From: Sphagnum magellanicum
Lineage: Eukaryota > Streptophyta > Sphagnopsida > Sphagnales > Sphagnaceae
Assembly (NCBI GenBank): GCA_021904315.1
Contig: CM038922.1
Location: forward strand, 17,707,347 to 17,771,346
Direction of reading: 5' to 3'
Length of the DNA stretch: 64,000 nt
The translations under genes were made by a program, and so were the position numbers. The notes under the pieces are model-generated. The model was not told where the DNA came from, did no database searches, and saw nothing but the letters and a program-made list of their open reading frames with translations. Below, piece by piece: positions 1 to 15,320 of this stretch (its first letter is position 1; each line of letters opens with the position of its first letter).

Positions 1-2
1 TG

Positions 3-4691
<4,689 letters not shown>

Positions 4692-6334
4692 TTTTCTGTT
4701 AGACAGGAAGGAAAAGTTACATCTCTGAGCCCTTGCTCTCCATTTGTTACTCAAATCACAATTCAGAAACTTATAGGCAGGTTGCATTATCAACATAGAC
4801 AAACGGTCAGTGATGCATGAAGGATCCTTTTTAGCTCAAATTTGAGCAAATGTAGAAGAGTTGTCACACTGACTGTATGACAGGCAAATTGATCCACCCG
4901 AGACTTGGTTTGTGCAAACGCCACAATTCAGGTACACAGCAGCTTCACAGCCCCAGCATGTTCTCTTTGACTGTCTTTTTCTCCACTACATTATAGTGGT
5001 GCTCATATCTTCCATGTCTGCTTGCAGACCATATATGTATTCGGTTGGTGGCATGTCCTCAAAAAATTAGCTCAGGAGCTGTGTGGCCTAGTTATCAGAG
5101 GTGGGTGTAGGGCAGGGGTCTGTTGGTTTACATTTGTTTGGGCTTTCCTGCCCTGTAGGATTTGAAAGGAATAATATGATTGTTGTCAGGGCTCTTTTCA
5201 TTGTATTCATGGAAGGTAAAACTACCTTACATTAATTTATCCCATTAATTCCTCCCATCATCTCTCTGTCTCTCATATTGTTGTTCCTTTTTGCAACACG
5301 CCCTGGCAGAGTGTTTTCTTCAAGTCTTTATCTCCCCGTCATTAATAGCTTTGTGATTTCATATATGTAAACCTATCAACATTTGCTATTGCATGTTGTG
5401 TTTTCTGAACTAGTCTTTGCTGTTGTCCATAGCTCTTGAACTCACATCATAGTTTTGTGAGAGCAAATACTATTGGAACGTGGACATTTTTGAATGCAAA
5501 TACAAGAGAGTCAATGTGCTTGAAGCTGAATGTTGTGTTATTTTATGCACATGCATGCCTCTCTTTGGTTTCATGAACATCAAACTAATTTTCCAAATGG
5601 TTGGCATTTGCACTTTGCTCAAGTAAATCCGTTTTGGTTTCAATTCAGCACAAATCCATGTCAAGTTGGAGTAAAGGGTTATCCATAGTTGAAAAACCAT
5701 GCCAATACTTTAGGCGTCAAAAAAGTGACTGAAAATTGGTTCATCTGATTGACCTTATCATGCATGATACATGAAAAAATTGAGCAAATCTGCAAGCAAG
5801 CAATCAAGCAAAAGCCCCACCCAATGTGACTGGGTGACTTCAATTTGATCCTAACCCTTAGGGTTTGCCAAATTGGATTAAATGATAAATTTTCCAACAA
5901 GTTGATAAACTTCAAACTCCTTAGAATTGTAATTCAAGTATCAAGGAGCTTGAAAAACAGATATGTCAATAGCATATGATTTCATTAGTGTAAAGCACAC
6001 TTATAAATCCTTCTCCCATACATGCATCCAAACCTTCAATCCCCCCCAACCTACAACAAACAAGAACACAATTGAGCAAAGTTAAGCCTGACCCATAAGC
6101 ATGGTTGGTCATTGATTTCGCATCATCGACCATCCGTTATTGTATGAAACACCATTTTTTCACATGTAAAAACACATTGCAATTTTCCATTGTTTGTTGT
6201 GCAGTTATGAATTATGTATGAACCTGAAGAACCACCCTGATACCTGGTGGGGTTTGGTGGCGTTTCTAGGAAATAAGGTGACTTTCCCACCCAGAGCTAT
6301 TTTGGGTAGCCAGAGTTGGGGGAGCAGTTTTAGG
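4692..6334. other. 3' UTR of the Ca2+-ATPase and intergenic DNA
   Basis: No coding segment is supported here. The first few hundred bases after the ECA stop are presumably 3' UTR; an aataat stretch near 5170 is the sort of place a poly(A) signal could sit, but plant signals are loose. The rest is unremarkable AT-rich sequence leading to the TSR1 promoter. Confidence 0.6.
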
Positions 6335-6406
6335 TTTAGGGTTTGAAGCTCTGCCATGACGTTACTGATTTAGGAGTAGGGTTAGGTTTAGGGTTAGGGT
6401 TTGAAG
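6335..6406 (+). promoter_or_regulatory. Telo-box-like motifs upstream of TSR1
   Basis: TTTAGGGTTT at 6335-6344 and GGTTTAGGGTTAGGGTTT around 6385-6402 are reverse-strand matches to the plant telo-box AAACCCTA. Each is followed by the same gtttgaagctct string, so the block looks locally duplicated. Telo-boxes are established promoter elements of plant ribosomal-protein and ribosome-biogenesis genes, which fits a position about 290-350 bp upstream of the TSR1 start. The same motif is common in this window outside promoters, so function is inference. Confidence 0.45.
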
Positions 6407-6689
6407 CTCTCTGGCATGCTCGCTCGCTCGCTTGCTGCGTGTTTGTGGAATTTCTCGCGAGTCTGTCTCTCACTCTCCGCTGTTTATGTCCTGGCTCTGT
6501 GCTTTGTAAAATGAGTTAAGGATGTGAGATTGGAGCTTCTTGACGAGTGGTTTTTTGGAGTTGAGAAAGGAGCTGCTTGAGAGAGAGAGAAGCCTGATTT
6601 TTTTGCCTTTGTTATTGTTTTTGGGCGGTGGTGGAGTTGGAGCTCCTCCAAAATCCCACAATCTTAGGAGAGGCTGGCTAGCTATCATC

Positions 6690-6775
6690 ATGGCAGGCGG
6701 AAGGACGCAGAAGAATAAGGCTCATAAGACCAGGTTCGCATCGAAGTCTTCGCGAAATGCTCACAAAGTTTCTGG

Positions 6776-6818
<43 letters not shown>

Positions 6819-9800
6819 CTCAAGCTCTCCCCACTCGGCTTTTTGTTGTCTTGCCAATTTTTTATCTTGGTTCGATCGACCCTACTGGGGCTTTTGAAGG
6901 AATGAAGGATCCTCTCGAGTTTATAGATTTCTCTCTCTGATATTGTATATGATTCGGAGAGATTTGCAGGAGAGAAGTCCAGTGGCAAGGGCGCTGGCAA
7001 AGGACCTGCGAGACGCGCAATTCCCACCGGTCAGACTGTTCGAGATCTTCGACTCCAGCGCAACAAAAATGTAACAGACTTGGACCCCCTCTTTGGTACT
7101 TGGGTGTCTGAGGCAGGGTTTAAGGTTTAGGTGCACAACAAAAATGTAAGAGAGTTGGGCCCCCCTCTTCTTGGTACGTGGGTGTCTGTGAGGCAGGGTT
7201 CAGGGTTTAGGGTTTAGGTGTGCAACAAAAATGAAAGAGAGACTTGGACTCCCTTGGTGCTTTGTGTGTCTGTCTGGCAGGGTTTAGGGTTTAAGGACAG
7301 TGAGTAAGGTTCAGGGGTTGCTTATATTGGGGGTGGTATAAGTGCTAGGGTTTAGGGTTTAGGGTAACTACTGTGTAGTGTGCAAAGGCTCAGAAGTTAG
7401 AGTTTAGAGTTTTGAGGGTTTTGGGTGTTTTTTGCCTTTTCCTGAAAGACTGATGCCCATTTGGGTTTGAAATTTCTGAAATTTTCTGATTCCAATTGCA
7501 GGTAAATACTTCGGTGTTTGTTCTGGTCCCCGCAGATTGATTAATCACTTTTGTTCGGTTTTTTCTTGGACGCTGTCTCATGCAGACTTGTGAAGTTTGG
7601 TGTTTTTCATGTAGGTACCTGTGTGCCTTATTCCTGTGTGAATTGTGGCAGATTCGAGATCAAAAGAGAGCAGGTGTGTTGGCAGAGAAGCGGGCTAGTA
7701 GCAGTTCCACCAGTGCCCCTCGAATTTTGGTCAGTTCCGTTTGTGCTCCCCTTTGTTTGTCTGTGTTCTCTCTCTGGACAGTGGTAACCCTTGCAAGAAC
7801 CCTCTTTATGTCTTTGTAGAAATCTCCCAGCAGGTGAATGGTGAGTGAGCTTCCATGGTTGTTTGTTTCCTCATGGATGTGAGACAGTTGGGGGGGTGCA
7901 GGCACTGGTGCCATTGTCCTCAATGGTGAATGTGGAGTCCTTGAAAGTCCGTCTTTTGACAGCATGCAACACTGCTGAGGCAGTGGGCCAAAGTGTGGAG
8001 GCAGTGGACACAGATGCATCTGTTTTTGTAGAAAACAAAGATCTGAGCCTGTCAACAGTATCTGTGCTCCGCTTAAAGCTTCGCCTAACTGTGAGTGAAA
8101 TTACACAGACTTGCAATTTCACAGATTCCAACACAAAAGTGTGGGGTTCCTGATCTGCATTTTTGTGTTGGCTCTTTCTTAGGATATTTCTTTCTTTCTT
8201 TTTTTCCTTTTCAAATTTTACATTCCGTACATCCCTAGACAAGAGAGAATTCTTTCCCCTCATGATTTTATCACTGGATTCTATCATTCAACCACATGCT
8301 ATTTTGCATAGAACTTTTTGGTTAAAGTGATGAGAAAAAGTAGTCGGTTTTTTTAATAATAAAACCTGGTTTTTCTATGACATTGAACCCCACCCATTGC
8401 TAAGAGCTGATGTATTTCCTCTTAGTTCGAAACCATGCTGCAGTTGCTCCTCTTCCATTTGTCTAGTTTTCAATTTTGACTGTGGGCTTCAATCTTTGTT
8501 TTGAAGGTCATTGAGGCTCCCCATGATGATCTTCAAGCATGTCTTGAAGTTGCAAAGGTGTGTACTTTATTGGCACCTACTCTTCAAACCCACCCCCCTT
8601 CTTCAGCTTTTCAAACCCTGAGGAGTTGGAAACTTGCTTGTCCATGGTTGCTTGATTTATCAAGCCTATTCAAAGTCTGCTCTCCCCCTGAGCTCAAAAT
8701 ACAATGTGCAGGTTGCAGATATTGTTGCCTTTGTAGTAGGACCTGCATTGGTGGCAGGGGGGGACAATGGGTTCATTGACCAAGCTGGAAAGAGATGTTT
8801 GTCAATGTTAAGAGCGCAAGGGCTTCCAGTTACCACAGGACTTCTGTTGGTAATGCTTAGTATAACCACCACCACCACCACCACCACCATTTCCTTTTAC
8901 ATTTTCCAGTGGTGAACACAGACAGGGATTATCCTCATTTCTCCTTTCTAATAATGAAAACCCATGTTGTGCATCACTTGAGAAGACATAGAAAAGAGTA
9001 GACTCATGATAAGTCTAAAACCCACTGTTTTTCAAGAGCTCAATTGCTTCCCTGAAAGTCTGTTTTTCTTTCCCAGGGACTAGCAGATGTGCCAATGAAG
9101 AAGAGGTCGGATGCAAAGAAAAGTACCTTTGTGGCACTACAAGCTGAGCTTCCAGAAAATAGCAAAATTTACTCATCTGATACAATAGAGGAGTGCCAGC
9201 AGGTGAATTTACTTCATTCCTTTTTGTGTAAAATCCATGTACACAAAGATTCTGTGAAAAGAGGACTAGTGGGTTGATCAATAAAGAAAAAATTCAGAAT
9301 GTTCTGAAATGATTTCTTTTGTACAGAGTCTTGTATGTGGAGAGCTTTTCGAAGACACGCTTGGGTCCTCATTGTATTTCCCTGTTGAATTTTTGTATCA
9401 TGGCTAGGTTTATATCATTGTGCACTGCAGTTGGATCTAATTAATGCTTTATTCCCTGTGCCTAAATGTGGAATTACAGTTACTGAGGCACTTGGCAAAC
9501 CAACGGTTAGCAACTCCATTGTGGCGCACACAGCGGCCTTTTATCTTAGCACAACAGGTTTCCTTTTAACCAACTGTATATATATTGCTCACACCTGAGA
9601 ACTTTTTGTCTCCCACAAAGTGTCTTTTACTTGGCATGCATGAAGAGCTGTGTAAATGTTTTAATGTAAATACTGTCAAGTGCATTGCAGAAGCACACAA
9701 GCGCACACCCTACTGTTGTGATCTCTATGGGAGAGTATTTTGTTCAGGGTGCAGTTCTCACACAGTCTGTGTTTGCAAATGACAGTATTCGCTAACTTGC

Positions 9801-12800
9801 TTGTTGAAGGGAGATTGACAATTTTGTGGGTGGTTGATTTGAAGCTTGAGTATGAGGTAGATCCACTTTCACCAGAAGTGGGTACATTGCGTCTCTCTGG
9901 CTATGTGCGGGTCCGTGCCCTGTCTGTCAATCAGCTGGTAATATGAACCCCCTTTTTGTCTCATATTGTGTGTGTGCAAACACTCCAGATTCATAATAAT
10001 ACCATGTGCACTTGAGCATTTTCTGAGAAAGGTGTCATACAGGCACCTCATATTCACTTGTTTGTTACTTGCTTTTCCTTCACCATTTTCATGTTTGTCA
10101 GCACATCTGAAAAACATTTCTTTTAAGAAAAACAACCTCACATCCTTGATGACCTTCAAGCAGTTTCATCTCACATTTTTGGGTGTTGGATCAGGGTTTA
10201 GGTTTTTACTTACCCATAAAGGAAACCTTTCTTTAAAGTTGTTTCCATGTGATGATGCAGGTCCATGTGGCAGGGGTGGGAGATTTTCAGCTCAGTCAAG
10301 TTGACACACTGGAGGATCCTTGCCCAATTCACCAGCAACAAAAACAATCCAGTGCCGTTAAAGGCGATAATATGCTCATTGAAGAAGAAAACTCCTCCTC
10401 TGTTCACACAAAAGTAAGGCAATAGCTTTAAATAGTAGATTTGTAATTTTTTTCTGAATTTCTTGTCAGTAGAATTCTTTTTCTCAGGATAATTGTCATG
10501 CAGCACCAGGTGTCTAAAGAAGAACCTTAAACCCTAAGCCCTAAATTGAACATGGTCGTGTGGGATTGTGGACTCAGGGGTGCATTGCTGTAGCAGTTCC
10601 TAATGTAGCTGTTCAGGAGTCTGTCATCGTGGAGAACACGCCTGATGCCTTAGCAGGCGAGCAGGTACCTGAACACATCCTCGGGCATGAAAACTCTTCT
10701 GGTTTTGAATGGCTGAAGTTATCCAGATCATTTTTTGGAAAACCTGTGGGTTGATTTGATTGTAGAGAAATTCCAAAAAACTGGATATTGGGTGTACGGT
10801 GCACATCTGATGTTTTCATTGGTGAAGATCTTTTGGGATTCAACTGAGATTTGGTTTGTATTTCTAAGGTTTTGCACTTTTTTTTTCTCATGGATGAATT
10901 CCTTTTAATCCTACAGACATGGCCCACTGAAGAAGAGCTAATGGAGGCAAGCAATGATGAGAAAACCCGCCTTTCCAAGAAGAAGAAGAAGCTGTTAGTA
11001 CCACGTGGCACATCTGACTACCAGGTTCTAAACCCACCATCACCAATTGCCTGTTTTTCTTTTTTTCCATTGTGTATCTCGTTTATGTTCTGTGATTGAA
11101 GCTACCACGTTGCATGTCTAACTACCAGGTTCTAAACCCACCATAACCAATTTGCTTTCTTCGTTTGGCCATTGTGTATTCCTTTGTGTTTTGTGATCGA
11201 CTTGGTACCTTGATACATGATTTGGCTTACAGGGTTGTTGTAATCACAACAGTGTTAAAAGTCTTGTCTGATTGAGAAACTTTGTGTTTTCTGAATCAGA
11301 TTTGAGATTTTCCTAAAATTCATCTAAAAAGTATCAGTGCATATGCAGGCTGCATGGATTGTGGATGATGAATATGAGGAGAAAGGAGAGACAGCAGAGG
11401 ATGAGGATGAGGAAGAAGCCATGGAGGGTGGTGTGAGCTTGGATGAAGAAGCTATGGAAGCAGAATCAGAGGATGATGACGATGACACTGATAAGGAAGG
11501 CAGTGTCATCTCAGAACAGGGCAATGGCAGGCTGGGGTTATCCTCACGAGCCACTTCTGTGTGGGAGGGGGAGATTGATGACCGCAGTGAGATCATGGTG
11601 AGAGATCCAATCCAAGCATACATATAGCTGTGCTTCATCAGGGTATTGCAAAGCAGTTTTTTTTTACTGGATAATGAACGAGTATGAGTCAACGTTGCTC
11701 TTCAATGGGTTGAACAGTTTTCTTGATAGGAAGGATCCTGTAGTGATACCCTAATGAAATCACTCATGTTTTTAAGGTCCTCCTTTCTGAGCAGGAGGAT
11801 GATGATGACTTAACACCTGCACAAAGAAAGGAAGAAATTGGGCGGTTGAAGGCAGCAGCTCATGCAGCAGATGAAGGCAAGTTCTTATTATTTTTCCATT
11901 TTGGTGCAATTTCTCTCTTTATAAGCCAACCTCTAGGTCACAAGGTGAAACAATGTTCTTGACACATTTCTTGATGTGGTTGTGTTTTTTGCTATTGAAT
12001 TCCAATTGTGGGAAAGTGCAGAATTCCCAGATGAAGTGGACACACCCACCGATGTTCCTGCTCGTCAGCGATTTGCCAAATATCGTGGATTAAAATCCCT
12101 CCGCACTTCTCCTTGGGACCCCAAGGTTGATTTTTTTCCCTCTTAAAAAATCAACCCTTACAGGCTTTTCCCACATCCAGGAATTGATAGGGTTATCCAT
12201 ATTGTGTGCCTCTTCTGGAGAATTGTTTTTTTGGGGTAAGAATCTGTTCTCACAGACTGCTTGCTTGCTGTGATCTATTTTCCTTTTATGTGATTTGGCT
12301 TTCCATTGTTGTGATTGGGGAACAGGAGTCATTGCCGTGGGAGTATGCCAGGATATTTGCCTTTGAGAATTTTGTTCGTACTCAAAAGAATGTATTGGCA
12401 AGAGCAAAACAAAATGATACAGGTGTCCAAGAAGGCTGCATGAACACAGGACTCTTTGTTCGGTTGCATGTCAAGAATGTGCCTGCAGCTGCAGCTGCAA
12501 GGCTTTTGGGTTCTTACAACAAGATTCCAGTCGTAGCTTGTGGTCTTTTACAGCATGAATCTAAAATGTCGGTTTTACATTTCAGGTGAGGCAAATCTTG
12601 TGAGAAGCAGATTAAGTAGTTCTTTCTTGGTATCTTTTGTTTGTGTTTTTGCTATCTGAATTTGCTGAGTGGACATCAAGTGTGAGATTTCATCAGAGTA
12701 GTAATCCCAAGGCCTTTTTTTAAGCCAGCAACAGAAACATGTGAACTTCTGTATCTAAGAAGATATGCTTTGCGTTTGTGGCAGTGTGAGGAAGAATGAG

Positions 12801-15298
12801 GGTTACATGGAGCCCATCAAATCAAAGGATGACCTCATTTTCCATACTGGATTCCGACGATACCACACAAGGTCAATGCCTTCCCTCCATGCCTCAACCC
12901 TGAGTGTAAGCCATGTTTGAACATAGGAGGAGCTTTTTAGGTTTGGGGTTTAGGGTTTAGGTTCTGGTGATTTTGTAGATAGTTTTTCTTCATTTCTCTG
13001 AATAATTGACCCAGGAAATGTTTTCATCATATCTTTCACAGCCTAAATGCTGGTAAACAGCCTCTTCTTCTGTTGTGAAATTTTTGGAGACCCATTCCTG
13101 AATTTAGCCCATATAAGTCCTGAAAGAATTCTGCATCTTGTTAGGGGCCATGAGTGTAATTCTGCATTGGGTGTAATAATTACTTTGAAATGCTTTTTGG
13201 GTTCTTCCCAGGCCCATCTTCTCCACTGATGACCTCAACATGGACAAGCATAAGTTTGAACGATTTCTTCATCCAGGGCGTTTTGTCGTAGCCTCCATTT
13301 TTGCACCGATTTCATTCCCACCTCTCCCCCTGCTTGTATTTAAAGAAGCGACTCCTGCTGGTGTTGCCACTCTGGTTGCTTCTGGCTCCCTGCGCAGTGT
13401 TGACCCTGACAGAATTGTTTTGAAGAAGATCACACTTTCTGGGTATTTATTTATTCAGCTCTCCCCAACTTCTCGCAAGTCGCACCAAATTGAGGAAATT
13501 TTCATAAGAGTATTATTAGGAGTCTTATTGATATTCATTGTATGTTATTTTCTTTGGAGACTGAAAATTAGGGTTTAGGTTTAGGGTTTAGGAAACACAA
13601 AAAGGGTTATTTGCAGATTGATATATATGCTGATGAAAATTGAGACAGTTTGTGGTTTTCTTTTTCTCTGTTTTATTGTGCACTGAATCACTGCCACTGC
13701 TTGGGTTAAAAGTATTTGTGTGCCCTTCCAGTTACTGAAGGATTTAACAATAGTAATACTTAGGGCAATCAATGTGCTAGCTAGTTCACTTGGGTGAACT
13801 GAGATAGTTGTGGATTCCCTTCAAATTTTCAAAGTTTAGGGTTTAGGGTTTAGGGTTTTAACTTTGAGGTCATGAACTGGGGACGGCAATTGAAACCAAG
13901 ATTGCTTATACTGGTAACAAAAAATTGCAGGTACCCACACAGGGTGTCAAAACGCAAGGCAGTGGTGCGATTCATGTTCCATAACCCTGAAGATGTGCGT
14001 TGGTTCAAGGTAAAAGCCCTAAAGCCTTCATCCCAGTAAACCCATTTCTTACCATAATAAGTCACTTCACAAAATTTACCTGCCTGTCTTGTCTACTTGA
14101 AGATATTCTCTTCCTGGTTCTGTTTTACAGCCATCAACCGTTACAGTCTCAGGCACTAAATTGTGCAGTAGACTTTAGATGGTTTCAATTTGTTCATTGC
14201 AGTTTCATTAATGTTGGGTGGCAGATTACTTCATTTTCTTGCCCACATTATATGGCATAATCTTCCAGTGTGACCAAAATGTGTCTGTTGAACATGATTT
14301 CTTTTTTTTTAATTTTTGAATCTGCTATCCCAGACCTTAATGTTGTGGAATGACCTGACCTCACCCTAGCTTGCCTTAATGGGCTCACCTGGTCCCTTAC
14401 CCAACATAATGGCCTGGGGCTTAACCGTTCCATAGTACATATACTGCTTACCCAAGTCAATTGGGAGGCCAGGTTTTTAAGGCAATTATGCACTGTGTAT
14501 TTAGACAATACAAACATGTGAAATTTTGAAGCCTAGTAACTATGATGTCTGGCAAACAAGGTATTAATCATCTAAACCCTAAACTTTCAACCTTCAACCC
14601 TAAACCCTACAACTTATGCAGTAGTTAGTTATTGAGAATGTTGTGAATCTTTTTCAGAGCTTATTTGGAGCCCTGGTAGTCTCCTTATTTCACTCACTGG
14701 GGATTTCTTTAAACCTGACTTTTTGACATTGATCTTTTATATAGCCATTGGAACTTTGGACAAAATATGGACGTCGTGGTCGGATCAGAGAGCCTGTCGG
14801 TACTCATGGTATGTTAGTTTTTCCCACACCATTTTCCTTATCAGATTGCTCCATGAAGATAAAATTACTCATAAGAGAGACATACTCATTTTAGAATGAG
14901 TTAATTATACTCTGAGTTCAGATGGTGCATAGCCAGTTATCAAATTTTTTTCAAAACCCAAATACTCCAGCTCATATGTTCAAAAGTTCATACCCCACCT
15001 CATATGGTCAAAAGTTCATACCCAACCAACATTGTCCCTTTGTAATGTCTCAAGTACTTGTTTGTTGAGATTTGAGAATGGCTAGTTCAGGATTAAGCTA
15101 TTTTACAAAGGATTGATCTTTTCTACATTTGAACTGTGCAGTTTACTAAGCTCTGATGTTTGGGGAGTCTTCTTTTCAGGTTCAATGAAGTGCATATTTG
15201 ATGGAGTGGTGCAGCAGCGGGACGCCGTATGTGTGAGTCTCTTCAAACGTGTTTACCCAAAATGGCCCCAGCATTTACTTGCCAAACAGTACTCTTAG
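6690..15298 (+). CDS. TSR1: TSR1, 40S pre-ribosome assembly factor (AARP2CN / Bms1-Tsr1 family), 21 exons
   Basis: TSR1 is a nucleolar and cytoplasmic factor needed for maturation of 20S pre-rRNA and the 40S subunit. It resembles the GTPase Bms1 but has lost GTPase motifs. Exons: 6690-6774, 6970-7070, 7652-7729, 7902-8090, 8507-8557, 8712-8849, 9077-9202, 9480-9557, 9845-9937, 10261-10413, 10578-10664, 10917-11024, 11349-11597, 11777-11876, 12022-12125, 12326-12585, 12785-12871, 13212-13442, 13931-14009, 14745-14808 and 15180-15298. They sum to 2580 nt, giving 859 aa. The basic N terminus starts [13 protein letters not shown]. The AARP2CN region (about residues 257-330) contains SGYVR and [23 protein letters not shown] opens exon 12, an acidic stretch fills exon 13, and the C-terminal RIBIOP_C domain carries [26 protein letters not shown] and EPVGTHG. 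Intron 14 has a GC donor. Introns 2 and 12 contain duplicated splice donors (see findings). Confidence 0.96.
6779..6816. repeat. (CT)19 microsatellite in TSR1 intron 1
   Basis: An uninterrupted CT run starts four bases into intron 1, directly next to the weak donor gtgact. It lies in the 5' part of the gene, where CT tracts are common in plants. Confidence 0.95.
7061..7310 (+). repeat. Three-copy ~75-87 bp tandem repeat copying the exon 2 splice donor
   Basis: The end of exon 2 and the start of intron 2 (caacaaaaat then gtaaca, donor at 7071) recur at 7136-7151 with donor gtaaga at 7146, and again near 7223 with the GT changed to GA at 7233. Each copy continues with a related sequence (gacttggac, then gtgtctg, then a ggcagggtt tract ending in telomere-like TTTAGG units). 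Confidence 0.85.
7346..7365 (+). repeat. Telomere-like TTTAGGG tract in TSR1 intron 2
   Basis: About 2.5 units of TTTAGGG. Shorter relatives lie at 7196-7217 and 7276-7293 in the same intron. Confidence 0.85.
8865..8889. repeat. (ACC)8 microsatellite in TSR1 intron 6
   Basis: ACC repeated about eight times, about 15 bases inside the intron that starts at 8850. Confidence 0.95.
10997..11203 (+). repeat. ~104 bp tandem duplication spanning the exon 12 / intron 12 border
   Basis: Copy 1 (10997-11099) contains the last 28 bases of exon 12 and the first part of intron 12. Copy 2 (11101-11203) repeats it, including ctaccag followed by gttctaaacccacc. A second potential donor therefore sits at 11129, 104 nt downstream of the real one at 11025. 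Confidence 0.88.
12947..12965 (+). repeat. Telomere-like tract in TSR1 intron 17
   Basis: Two TTTAGGG-like units (ggtttagggtttaggtt). Confidence 0.8.
13569..13592 (+). repeat. Telomere-like tract in TSR1 intron 18
   Basis: Three TTTAGG(G) units near the middle of the intron. Confidence 0.85.
13834..13859 (+). repeat. Second telomere-like tract in TSR1 intron 18
   Basis: Three perfect TTTAGGG units followed by TTTTA. Confidence 0.9.
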
Positions 15299-15320
15299 GG
15301 TTTAGGGTTTAGTGTTTAGT
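15296..15320 (+). repeat. Telomere-like tract fused to the TSR1 stop codon
   Basis: The stop codon TAG is itself the start of a TAGGGTTTAGGGTTTAG tract that degrades into TTTAGTG units. The 3' UTR therefore begins inside the telomere-like repeat. Confidence 0.85.
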
